From JABCPE02 sp963518845 (GTDB lineage: Bacteria; Bacteroidota; Bacteroidia; Flavobacteriales; Weeksellaceae): DNA of 42,214 nucleotides. The stretch lies in NCBI GenBank assembly GCA_963518845.1, contig CAUQKV010000015.1, positions 1 to 42,214 of the forward strand, written 5' to 3'. The translations under genes were made by a program, and so were the position numbers. Positions within the stretch are counted from its first letter, which is position 1. Each line of letters opens with the position of its first letter. The notes beneath the pieces are model-generated. The model saw only the letters and a list, made by a program, of their open reading frames with translations. It did no database searches and was not told where the DNA came from. Shown piece by piece: positions 32,353-40,123 of this stretch.

Positions 32353-33702
32353 ATGCCAAAAGAAGAAAACATCTACCAGCCGCTACTTTCGTATATTGAA
32401 GAGAAAAATGCAAAAGCCATTTCGGAAATCATTTCGGAGATGGAGGCGGTGGATATTGCCAATTTGTTTGGGATTTTAGATGATTCTCAAAGAGTATTTC
32501 TCTACGAACTCATGGACAATGATGTTTCTGCGGAAATGCTTTTGTACATAGATGAAGAAGACCGAAAAGAATTCCTAAAAAACTTCTCCACCAAAGAAAT
32601 CGCAGAAGAAATCATTGGTGAGATAAATTCCGATGATGCTGCCGACATCATCGCTGAACTTCCTGAACACCAGCAAAATGAAATCATCCAGCATATTGAT
32701 GATGATGAATTAGCACAGAGCATCGTGGAACTCCTCCGCTATGACGACCATGTAGCGGGAAGTCTCATGGCTACGGAGCTGGTAAAAGTAGACCACAACC
32801 TATCCATCATCGCTGCAGTAAGGGAAATGCGCAAACAAGCCGAAGACATGGACGAAGTCTACTCTATCTATGTGGTGGATGAACAGGACAAACTCCTCGG
32901 CACCCTCAGTTTAAAAAAACTGCTTACCACCAGCACTTCTTCCAAGGTTTCGGATGTGTATAATTCTAAAATAAGATGTGTGCAGGACAATGAACCTGCC
33001 GAAGATGTGGCACGATACATGCAGAAATATGACCTCTTTGAAGTGCCTGTAATAGATGCTTTGGGAAGATTAGTCGGGAGAATTACCATAGATGATGTCA
33101 TGGACTTTATCAAAGAAGAAACGGATAAAGACTATCAGTTGGCATCAGGGATTGCTACAGATATTGACTCTACAGACACTATTCTAAACATCACCAAAGC
33201 CCGTCTTCCGTGGTTGTTCATAGGAATGGTGGGCGGTCTGATAGGTTCACGAGTTTTACAAGGAAATGAAGAAGCAATGAGCCATGTTCCTGCCTTGATG
33301 TTCTTCGTTCCGCTGATAGCGGCTACCGCTGGAAACATCGGCGTACAGGCTTCAGCGATTATCGTGCAAGGGCTTGCCAACAACACTTTGGGACAAAACA
33401 CCCTAAAAACTCTAATGAAAGAAGTGAGCGTAGCTGTGGCTTCGGGATTGATTTTATCACTGATTATTTTGGGATTCAATTTGTTTGTCAATCATCATGA
33501 TATGATGATTTCCATTACGATTTCCGTAGCACTGCTTTCTGTCATTATCATCGCTGCGATGATAGGCACCATTGTCCCTATATTCCTCAACAAAAACAAA
33601 ATAGACCCAGCTATCGCTACAGGTCCATTCATCACCACTTCCAACGATATTCTTGGTGTGATGGTTTATTTCACGATTGCAAAATTAATTTTAGGACTTT
33701 AA
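32353..33702 (+). CDS. mgtE: MgtE-type magnesium transporter
   Basis: The 449-residue protein has the three MgtE parts. The N-domain of acidic helices is at about 5-125, with DDAADIIAELP and DDELAQSIVELL. A CBS pair is at about 135-255, with the conserved AGSLMATELVKV start. A five-helix pore domain fills about 285-449, where PLIAATAGNIGVQASAIIVQGLA is the signature and GPFITTSNDILGV lines the pore. It transports Mg2+ down the membrane potential and is gated by Mg2+ binding to the cytoplasmic domains. No Mg2+ riboswitch is seen, because the gene follows rsmA after only 3 bases. Confidence 0.95.
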   Translation: MPKEENIYQPLLSYIEEKNAKAISEIISEMEAVDIANLFGILDDSQRVFLYELMDNDVSAEMLLYIDEEDRKEFLKNFSTKEIAEEIIGEINSDDAADIIAELPEHQQNEIIQHIDDDELAQSIVELLRYDDHVAGSLMATELVKVDHNLSIIAAVREMRKQAEDMDEVYSIYVVDEQDKLLGTLSLKKLLTTSTSSKVSDVYNSKIRCVQDNEPAEDVARYMQKYDLFEVPVIDALGRLVGRITIDDVMDFIKEETDKDYQLASGIATDIDSTDTILNITKARLPWLFIGMVGGLIGSRVLQGNEEAMSHVPALMFFVPLIAATAGNIGVQASAIIVQGLANNTLGQNTLKTLMKEVSVAVASGLILSLIILGFNLFVNHHDMMISITISVALLSVIIIAAMIGTIVPIFLNKNKIDPAIATGPFITTSNDILGVMVYFTIAKLILGL

Positions 33703-33722
33703 GAAATTAAGATTAAAAAAAC

Positions 33723-33746
33723 AGCCACAAGTCTAAACTCATGGCT
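33723..33746. terminator. Possible weak terminator between mgtE and the outer-membrane protein gene
   Basis: AGCCA at 33723-33727 pairs with TGGCT at 33742-33746, and a 3-bp AGT/ACT stem can form inside after a 2x2 mismatch. A runs lie to the left and T-rich sequence to the right, in the right place for a convergent pair. The stem is short, so this is tentative. Confidence 0.4.
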
Positions 33747-33753
33747 ATCAATT

Positions 33754-34623
33754 TTATTTGCTTTTTCTTGTTTGGAAAATATATCCAACTCCGAAATTCA
33801 CTTGTCCAAAAACAAAATCTTGTTGCGCTTTGTCTGGTCTGTCGTTCAGCGTTGTCTTCACATCAGGCATGTTGATATAGCCGTATTTCGCTTCTACTCT
33901 CGCCATTAGATGCTTCCAGAAAACAAAATTCAAACTCGCTCTAGCATCTAGTCCAAATCCAGCCACATGGAAACGGTCGCTTCTCTCATTCCCAAAAAGC
34001 TTAACATTAGATTTTGGATATAAAACTCCTAAACCTCCACCGTAAGACCAAGTAATATTAAAATTATTCCCTTGATATATTTTATTATACTTCTCAGCCC
34101 CGATGTTTACATAATTAAGCCCATCTGTATGCTCAAATGTAAGGAATTCTCCATCTGTCAAATCCACTTTTCCATCTCTAACCATCGCTGCATAGTGAGG
34201 GTCAGAAATTTTCCCAGTAAAATCTGTCGTTTGGTCTTGTTTCATCACATATTTCATATGGTCTAGCGCCAAAACAAGAGCCAAATTATCCTTAATAAAA
34301 TACCCTATTCTAGCATTAGTCTGAGGAATTGTAACACGAAGTGGATTAAGATAATCATCAAAACTAAAGTCTGTCGGTCTATCTTTAGCTATCATATTAT
34401 GAAGCGTAAAATCATAGCCATTCCCTCTGAAATGAACATCTGAATTACTATAAATAGCCCTATTCCAGCCCCAATACAAAAATATTGCTCCTTTTCTGTA
34501 AGGATTGTAGGCTGTTTTGTTTACAATAGAAAGGTCTGCTTGTGTCTCTGACACTGGTTTTTCCTGCGCCGAAACAAAATTCATCCCTACCAAAAATGAC
34601 AGTAAAATTCCTGCTTTTTTCAT
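33754..34623 (-). CDS. Outer-membrane beta-barrel protein of unknown function
   Basis: The 289-residue protein has a signal peptide (MKKAGILLSFLVGMNFVSAQ) and then strands of alternating hydrophobic and aromatic residues, as in small outer-membrane barrels (GAIFLYWGWNRAIY; NARIGYFIKDNLALVLALDH; GGGLGVLYPK; FVFGQVNFGVGYIF). The last strands end in an aromatic residue near the C-terminus, with five more residues (QTRKSK region) after it. I do not recognise a specific function; similar proteins are usually annotated only as outer-membrane beta-barrel. A start two codons earlier is possible, but MKKAG is the usual lipid-free signal opening. It follows secG after a terminator-like hairpin, so it probably has its own promoter. 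Confidence 0.8.
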   Translation of the reverse strand: MKKAGILLSFLVGMNFVSAQEKPVSETQADLSIVNKTAYNPYRKGAIFLYWGWNRAIYSNSDVHFRGNGYDFTLHNMIAKDRPTDFSFDDYLNPLRVTIPQTNARIGYFIKDNLALVLALDHMKYVMKQDQTTDFTGKISDPHYAAMVRDGKVDLTDGEFLTFEHTDGLNYVNIGAEKYNKIYQGNNFNITWSYGGGLGVLYPKSNVKLFGNERSDRFHVAGFGLDARASLNFVFWKHLMARVEAKYGYINMPDVKTTLNDRPDKAQQDFVFGQVNFGVGYIFQTRKSK

Positions 34624-34680
34624 AATCAATTATTATTTTATCTTTTTTACTTAAGTAATTAAATTTCTTAAAAATTAGAA

Positions 34681-34711
34681 ATCGGTTTAAAGAAATTCGC
34701 TTTAAACCGAT
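34681..34711 (-). terminator. Hairpin terminator after secG
   Basis: ATCGGTTTAAAG at 34681-34692 pairs perfectly over 12 bp with 34700-34711 around a 7-base loop. It lies 25 bases after the secG stop. On the minus strand TCTAATTTTT follows, an imperfect T tract, so termination may be incomplete. It stands ahead of the outer-membrane protein gene. Confidence 0.65.
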
Positions 34712-34735
34712 ACTCGCATAATTATTAACCCAAAC

Positions 34736-35071
34736 TTATTTTGTTTTTGCTGTATCATCAGACTTCACTGGCGTCTTTGTTGCATTGTTTGGTACAGTAG
34801 TATGAGGCTTTCCATTTGGTACCGCAACCACAGAAGGCTTCGCTGTAAGCACCACACTTAGAAAAATAAGCCCCACTACGACACCACCAAGCGTCCATGT
34901 AGCTTTCTCCATAAAATCATTAGTTCTCTGTATCCCAAAAGATGCAGAAGATGTTCCTCCAAAAGTTCCTGAAAGCCCTCCTCCTTTAGGATTTTGAGCT
35001 AAAATAATAATAGCTAACAAAATACATGCAATGATGATAGCAACCATCAGTAGTATAAATATTGTACTCAT
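34736..35071 (-). CDS. secG: Preprotein translocase subunit SecG
   Basis: The 111-residue protein has two membrane helices (about 3-25 and 55-77) joined by the conserved polar loop AQNPKGGGLSGTFGGTSSAS-like stretch at about 25-45, the signature of SecG. The C-terminal tail is Thr/Lys-rich and disordered (PHTTVPNNATKTPVKSDDTAKTK region), longer than in E. coli. SecG helps SecYEG protein export across the inner membrane. The gene is transcribed alone, divergent from the DUF2339 gene, with a -7 box about 23 bases upstream. Confidence 0.93.
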   Translation of the reverse strand: MSTIFILLMVAIIIACILLAIIILAQNPKGGGLSGTFGGTSSASFGIQRTNDFMEKATWTLGGVVVGLIFLSVVLTAKPSVVAVPNGKPHTTVPNNATKTPVKSDDTAKTK

Positions 35072-35093
35072 TTTATCATCTAAGTTTAGTCGG

Positions 35094-35101
35094 CAAATAT
35101 A
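35094..35101 (-). promoter_or_regulatory. -7 box of secG
   Basis: On the minus strand the site reads TATATTTG, a perfect TAnnTTTG, about 23 bases before the secG start at 35071. No -33 element is evident. Confidence 0.5.
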
Positions 35102-35169
35102 ATAATTTTCTTTAACATGAAAAATAGATTTTACAAAAACTTTCTACATATATTTAGACAATAAAATTG

Positions 35170-35177
35170 TAAATTTG
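35170..35177 (+). promoter_or_regulatory. -7 box of the DUF2339 gene
   Basis: TAAATTTG matches TAnnTTTG and lies 16 bases before the ATG at 35194. The divergent secG box is 70 bases to the left. Confidence 0.5.
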
Positions 35178-35193
35178 CGTAAATTATTAAAAA

Positions 35194-37542
35194 ATGAACC
35201 CGCAAAAGATAAATGAACTAGAACAAAAAATAGGGAACCTATTATATAGGCAGACTGTTCTTTATAATGAAATAAAACTAATGGAGAGTGTATTGGATGA
35301 GTTAAAAAAACAAAACAATCTCTCCTCGCCTACTGCAAATACAGTAAAAACTCCTGTTGAAAAACCTGTTGAAAAACCAACTGAGACACCAGCAGAAAAA
35401 CCAACTGAAAAACCAGTTATAACAGCGCCTACCGCTCCTAAGCCGCAGTTTCCTGCTCCTAAAACAAACCTTCCTAAACAACCATCTGATTTAGAGAAGA
35501 TTATAGGAGAAAGCTGGATTAACAAAATCGGGATTCTGATTGTGGTAATCGGTGTAGCCATCGGTGCTAAATATTCCATTGAAAATGAACTCATCAGTCC
35601 ACTCACACGAATTATACTCGGATACCTGATGGGAATCGGGCTACTTGGTTTTGGAATCAAACTAAAACCAAAATTTGAGGGATACAGCGCAGTTTTGGTG
35701 AGTGGAGCTATCTCTATTTTCTATTTTATCACCTATTTTGCGTATAGTTTTTATGACCTCATTCCGCAGGCTTTAGCTTTTGTGATGATGCTGATATTCA
35801 CAGCCTTCACTGTATTTACCGCAATAAAATACAATCGTGTGGTGATTGCCCACATTGGACTTATAGGAGCTTACGCTGTTCCATTCCTTCTATCATCAGG
35901 CTCTGGAAGAGTGGATATTTTGTTCAGTTATATGCTCATAATCAACCTTGGCATTTTATTTATTTCTATAAAAAAAGACTGGAAATCATTACATTACAGC
36001 GCTTTCTTTTTCACTTGGATGATATATGGCTCTTGGTTTGCAGATAAATCTTTTGATTCAGGTCTGCAAGGATATGAAGCGCTGGGAATAGGCTTTGCTA
36101 CGGCATTTTTCTTGGTTTTCTACGGAGTTTCTTTGTTTAATAATATCATTTCAAAAGAAAAATTGGATAAAGTAAATATTATCCTCATTCTATTGAATTC
36201 ATTTATTTACTTTGGATTTGGATTTGGTATTTTTAATGGACATAATATATTAGATTCTTATTTAGGGTTATTTACTTTGTTTAATGCTGCTATTCATTTT
36301 GCTGTTTTATTCTTTATCAAATCGAAAAAACTTGCGGATTCTACCCTGTTCTACTCCACATTAGGGATGGTTTTCACTTTCATCACGATTGCGATACCGA
36401 TACAGCTGGACGGAAACTGGGTAACACTTATGTGGACAGCCCAAGGAGCTATTTTGTTTTGGCTTGGAAAAACAAAAAAAATATCCATTTACGAAAAAAT
36501 ATCCCTCCCTATACTTGGACTTGCTTTTCTAAGCTTTCTCGAAGACTGGGAGCGTTATCGTTATGCTGTTAATTTAGATATTCATGCTTTCTGGAATATC
36601 AATTTCCTGACAGGTATTTTTGCTGTTTTGGGATATGGTTCTGCTGTTTATCTTTCGAGAAAATACCCTGATACAGAAGACGAAAAATTTAATCCTTTTA
36701 ATGCTATAAAATCTTTCTATCTACCGGCTTTATTAGTATTGACAGCGTATCTTACTTTTAGAAATGAGATTGCATACTATTTTGATTATTGGTACGAAAG
36801 CTCATCTGTTCTTGTTGGCGAAAAAGGAGATGAATACAATGAATACAACAATGATATCGGCATTTTTGGAAACATATATCTCCTTGTCTACTCCCTAATA
36901 TTCTTTGGAGGAATGGCTCTGCTGAATTTCTATAAATTCAAGAACAAAATTTTAGGAGTTTCATCCATTGTTATCGGGCTTTTAGTATTATTTGCTGCTC
37001 AGACTTACGGGCTGGGAGAACTTGGAGATCTTCGCTATTCCTATATCAATGGGCATTATAGCAAGTATTTTGATGTTAGTATCAACTATATTTTGGTGCG
37101 ATATCTACTCTGGGGGGCTGCTGGCTTTACGCTTTGGGCGATTTTCAAAAATGCTAAAACCCAACTGGAAAATACAAAATTCGATATTTTCTTAGAAGCA
37201 GTGATTTACATTTCTATCCTTAATTTCTTGAGTAATGAACTAGTTACTTGGCTGGATATCGCTGGTTATCAAGACATTTTCAAACTAGGACTAAGCATCC
37301 TTTGGAGCGTTTATTCGCTTATTTTGGTAAGCCTCGGAATTTACAAGAAGAAGAAACACCTCAGAATTTTTGCCCTCGTGTTATTCGGCATCACTTTGGC
37401 TAAATTATTCCTGTACGACATCTCTAATCTCAGCACGATTTCTAAAACTATCGTATTGATTATCTTAGGGTTACTACTTCTTATCATTTCATTTTTATAC
37501 AATAAATTTAAAGACAAAATCGGTGATGAAACTAAAAATTAA
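35194..37542 (+). CDS. DUF2339 large polytopic membrane protein
   Basis: The 782-residue protein has a short N-terminal coiled coil (residues 3-40), a flexible linker with EKP/ETP repeats (about 50-85), the conserved GESWINKIGILIVVIGVAIGAKY entry, and then roughly twenty membrane helices. This is the DUF2339 layout. No enzyme motif is visible and the family function is unknown. The C-terminus overlaps the start of the next gene, whose product is a DUF3999 protein. DUF2339 and DUF3999 genes are found as neighbours in other Bacteroidota and Proteobacteria, so the two probably work as a pair in the envelope. Confidence 0.85.
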   Translation: MNPQKINELEQKIGNLLYRQTVLYNEIKLMESVLDELKKQNNLSSPTANTVKTPVEKPVEKPTETPAEKPTEKPVITAPTAPKPQFPAPKTNLPKQPSDLEKIIGESWINKIGILIVVIGVAIGAKYSIENELISPLTRIILGYLMGIGLLGFGIKLKPKFEGYSAVLVSGAISIFYFITYFAYSFYDLIPQALAFVMMLIFTAFTVFTAIKYNRVVIAHIGLIGAYAVPFLLSSGSGRVDILFSYMLIINLGILFISIKKDWKSLHYSAFFFTWMIYGSWFADKSFDSGLQGYEALGIGFATAFFLVFYGVSLFNNIISKEKLDKVNIILILLNSFIYFGFGFGIFNGHNILDSYLGLFTLFNAAIHFAVLFFIKSKKLADSTLFYSTLGMVFTFITIAIPIQLDGNWVTLMWTAQGAILFWLGKTKKISIYEKISLPILGLAFLSFLEDWERYRYAVNLDIHAFWNINFLTGIFAVLGYGSAVYLSRKYPDTEDEKFNPFNAIKSFYLPALLVLTAYLTFRNEIAYYFDYWYESSSVLVGEKGDEYNEYNNDIGIFGNIYLLVYSLIFFGGMALLNFYKFKNKILGVSSIVIGLLVLFAAQTYGLGELGDLRYSYINGHYSKYFDVSINYILVRYLLWGAAGFTLWAIFKNAKTQLENTKFDIFLEAVIYISILNFLSNELVTWLDIAGYQDIFKLGLSILWSVYSLILVSLGIYKKKKHLRIFALVLFGITLAKLFLYDISNLSTISKTIVLIILGLLLLIISFLYNKFKDKIGDETKN
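35347..35421 (+). repeat. Short in-frame repeat coding for an EKP-type linker
   Basis: Within the DUF2339 gene a degenerate 12-base unit of the form gttgaaaaacct / actgaaaaacca is repeated about six times. It codes for the tetrapeptide (V/T/A)E(K/T)P. The linker lies between the coiled coil and the first membrane helix. Such runs may expand or contract. Confidence 0.6.
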
Positions 37543-38800
37543 ATCCATATTTTCACTAATTTTCTTGGGAATTTCTGCTTTGGGATTTGCTCAGAAAAAT
37601 GATTTTTCGTTCAAAAGAGCCATAAAACCCAATCCTGCCACCGAGTGGAACAAGATAGAAATCCCCTTGCCGATGTACGAAAAACTGAATCAAAATTTTT
37701 CTGACATCAGGATTTATCAGCTTTCGGGAAAAGACTCGCTGGAGGTTCCATATTTACTGTCCAAAACGCAATTTGCTTCCCTTGAAAATGAAACTACTGA
37801 ATATATAGGTTTTAAAATCCTAAATCAGACCAAAACTGCTGATGGATACTATTTCACCTTGGAAAGTCCCATCACAACAGACATAGAGGAAATCGACCTG
37901 CATTTTTCTAATCAAAATTTTGATTGGAAAATAACCTTGGAAGGCAGCCACGACCAAAAACAATGGTTTTCTATTTTGGAAAATTACCGAATACTTTCCA
38001 TCCAAAATAGTAAAACTGATTACAATTTCCAGCTGCTGGCTTTTGAAAAAACAAATTATAAATTTTACCGAATTTTCATTCCCAGTAAAGAAACTCCTAT
38101 TTTACAAAGGGCTTCTATGCAGGAGAAATTCACACCAAAAATAGAATTTAATAAGTTGTTAATCAACAATATAAAACAAACCAACAGCACAAAAGACAAG
38201 AACTCTGTCATCACATTTTCCCTGCCTCACAAAATACCTGTTTATTCACTGATTTTGAATATAGATAAAAACGATGCTTTTTCGCGCCCTATAGAGATTA
38301 AATATCTGGTAGACAGCGTAAAAACAGAAAAAGGCTGGGTGAAAAATTATGAAACTTTTTACTACGGAAAAATCATTTACTACGGAGCAAAGGATTTAGA
38401 TTTTTCATTTTCAAATAATGATGTAATATGGGCAAAGGACTTCCAAATTATCATTGAAAATCAAGACAATGCGCCTATTACTGTAAAATCTGTCAATGCT
38501 GTTTCGCCTAAATATTTTATCTATTTTAAACCAAAAAACGAAGAAAACTATTTTCTATTTTATGGAAATAAAAAATCTTCCCTTCCTGAATATGATTTGA
38601 AACTGATAGAAGACAAGGTTTTCAAACTATCAAAATCTGATGCAAGTCTCTCCGATGAAGAAAAACTTCCTAAAAAGGAAAAACCCACCAAAGAACCTTT
38701 ATTCAAGGACAAAGGCTGGCTTTGGGGGGTGATGATTCTTATTATCTGTATTTTAGGATTTTTCAGTTACAGAATGCTTTCTACAAAGCAGGAAGAATAG
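37526..38800 (+). CDS. DUF3999-type exported protein with C-terminal membrane anchor
   Basis: The 424-residue protein has a signal peptide (MKLKIKSIFSLIFLGISALGFAQ), a large beta-rich periplasmic region with the discoidin-like pattern common to DUF3999 (WKITLEGSHDQKQWFSI; NYKFYRIFIPS) and one membrane helix near 395-415, followed by a short cytoplasmic tail. The C-terminal GWLWGVMILIICILGFFSYR anchor is characteristic. Function is unknown. It overlaps the DUF2339 gene by 17 bases (ATG at 37526; a GTG one codon earlier is less likely), so translation is coupled and the two proteins probably form a complex. Confidence 0.75.
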   Translation: MKLKIKSIFSLIFLGISALGFAQKNDFSFKRAIKPNPATEWNKIEIPLPMYEKLNQNFSDIRIYQLSGKDSLEVPYLLSKTQFASLENETTEYIGFKILNQTKTADGYYFTLESPITTDIEEIDLHFSNQNFDWKITLEGSHDQKQWFSILENYRILSIQNSKTDYNFQLLAFEKTNYKFYRIFIPSKETPILQRASMQEKFTPKIEFNKLLINNIKQTNSTKDKNSVITFSLPHKIPVYSLILNIDKNDAFSRPIEIKYLVDSVKTEKGWVKNYETFYYGKIIYYGAKDLDFSFSNNDVIWAKDFQIIIENQDNAPITVKSVNAVSPKYFIYFKPKNEENYFLFYGNKKSSLPEYDLKLIEDKVFKLSKSDASLSDEEKLPKKEKPTKEPLFKDKGWLWGVMILIICILGFFSYRMLSTKQEE

Positions 38801-38801
38801 T

Positions 38802-40004
38802 TTATTTTCTCTCTATCAGCGCCATGTAGAAACCATCATAGCCATCGCTCGGCATGATATTTTCCTCCTTCACGAGGGCAAATTCTGTATTTTCGGCAAG
38901 GAATTTTCTAACTTGTTCTCCGTTTTCAGATGGAAGGATGGAACATGTGGCATAGACCATTTTTCCTCCTTTTTTCAGGATTTTAGGATAGTTTTGCAGA
39001 ATGTTTTCCTGCTCGGTTTTTATTCTGTTGATGAAATCTTCATCTATTTTCCACTTACTGTCAGGATTTCTTTTCAATACTCCCAGCCCTGAGCATGGTG
39101 CATCTATCAGAAGCCTGTCCGCCGTGTTGTGAAGTCTTTTGATGACTTTATTATCTTCTATAAATCTAGTTTCTATGTTGAAAGCTCCTGCTCTTTTTGC
39201 TCTTCGTTTCAGCTCTGCAAGTTTCCATTCATAGATGTCCAAGGCTATTATCTGCCCTTTATTCTTCATCAAAGCAGCGATATGAAGGGTTTTCCCTCCT
39301 GCACCTGCACAGGCATCCACCACTCTCATTCCTTCTTTTACATCTAGGAGTTCGGCTATTTTTTGTGATGAAGCATCCTGCACCTCGAAAAAACCTTCCT
39401 TAAATGCCGATGTCAGAAATACATTTTTCTTTTCTTCCAGCTGGACAGCGTCTGGGTAACCTCTTAATACAAAGGAGTTTACGCCCTCTTCTTTTAAAAT
39501 TTCTACAAGATTTTCTGCTGAAACTTTGAGTGAATTTGCCCTCAAAATCACAGGCGCCTGTTCATTGAGAGCGGACATTTCTTTCTCCCATTTTGCTCCC
39601 AGCTCTTTTTCAAACAAACCAGCCAGCCAGTCTGGCACAGAGTGTTCTATGGCTTTGGTAGGGAATGTTTTTTTGTCTAATTTAGACAAAATTCCGCCTG
39701 TTTTTATTCCATCAAATTCATCAAATTTCTTGTATTTCACCTTTTTCCAAAGGAGATAAGCCAAAATCAAATTGTAGATATTAGACGGTTTTGTCCCCTC
39801 GCCCATGTAGTATTCTAGGCGTTTTTTCCAGCGGACTATATCATAGAATATCTCCGAAACCACCTGCCTGTCGGCACTTCCCCATTTTTTATGAGCTTTT
39901 AGTAATCGCTCCAAAACCTTATCAGCATATTTTTTATCCTGAAAAAAAGTCTCTTCCAAAGCATCATGAATTCCTATCAGTAAGTTGCGGTGTATCAATT
40001 CCAT
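38802..40004 (-). CDS. RsmB/NOP-family rRNA cytosine-C5 methyltransferase
   Basis: The 400-residue SAM-dependent enzyme methylates cytosine in rRNA. The SAM loop VVDACAGAGGKTLH is at about 228-241. The two catalytic cysteines are in DAPCSGLG (Cys304) and YATCSILP (Cys354), the pair that defines this family. The N-terminal 120 residues are helical and may act in RNA binding. The longest frame begins with TTG at 40025, but that codon is inside the promoter -7 box, so the ATG at 40004 is the start. Its stop lies one base from that of the convergent DUF3999 gene, with no terminator between. The exact rRNA position cannot be told. Confidence 0.92.
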   Translation of the reverse strand: MELIHRNLLIGIHDALEETFFQDKKYADKVLERLLKAHKKWGSADRQVVSEIFYDIVRWKKRLEYYMGEGTKPSNIYNLILAYLLWKKVKYKKFDEFDGIKTGGILSKLDKKTFPTKAIEHSVPDWLAGLFEKELGAKWEKEMSALNEQAPVILRANSLKVSAENLVEILKEEGVNSFVLRGYPDAVQLEEKKNVFLTSAFKEGFFEVQDASSQKIAELLDVKEGMRVVDACAGAGGKTLHIAALMKNKGQIIALDIYEWKLAELKRRAKRAGAFNIETRFIEDNKVIKRLHNTADRLLIDAPCSGLGVLKRNPDSKWKIDEDFINRIKTEQENILQNYPKILKKGGKMVYATCSILPSENGEQVRKFLAENTEFALVKEENIMPSDGYDGFYMALIERK

Positions 40005-40022
40005 GTTTGTATAAATTTCGGA

Positions 40023-40056
40023 CAAAAATACATTTTAAAAACCAAAACTCCCAAAA
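40023..40056 (-). promoter_or_regulatory. Promoter of the RsmB-like gene
   Basis: On the minus strand a perfect -7 box TATTTTTG lies at 40030-40023, and a TTTTG -33 element at 40056-40052, 21 bases upstream. The predicted transcript start is near 40016, about 12 bases before the ATG at 40004. Confidence 0.65.
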
Positions 40057-40123
40057 TTATTTGAGAATACGGACTTTGTGAATTATTTTTTTCTTAAATT
40101 AGCATTAACAAATTTCTTTAATT

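Noticed and set aside
35262..35660. A 132-codon minus-strand frame rich in Gly, Val and Phe
   Set aside because: It is the reverse of the EKP-repeat linker of the DUF2339 gene and has no independent support.
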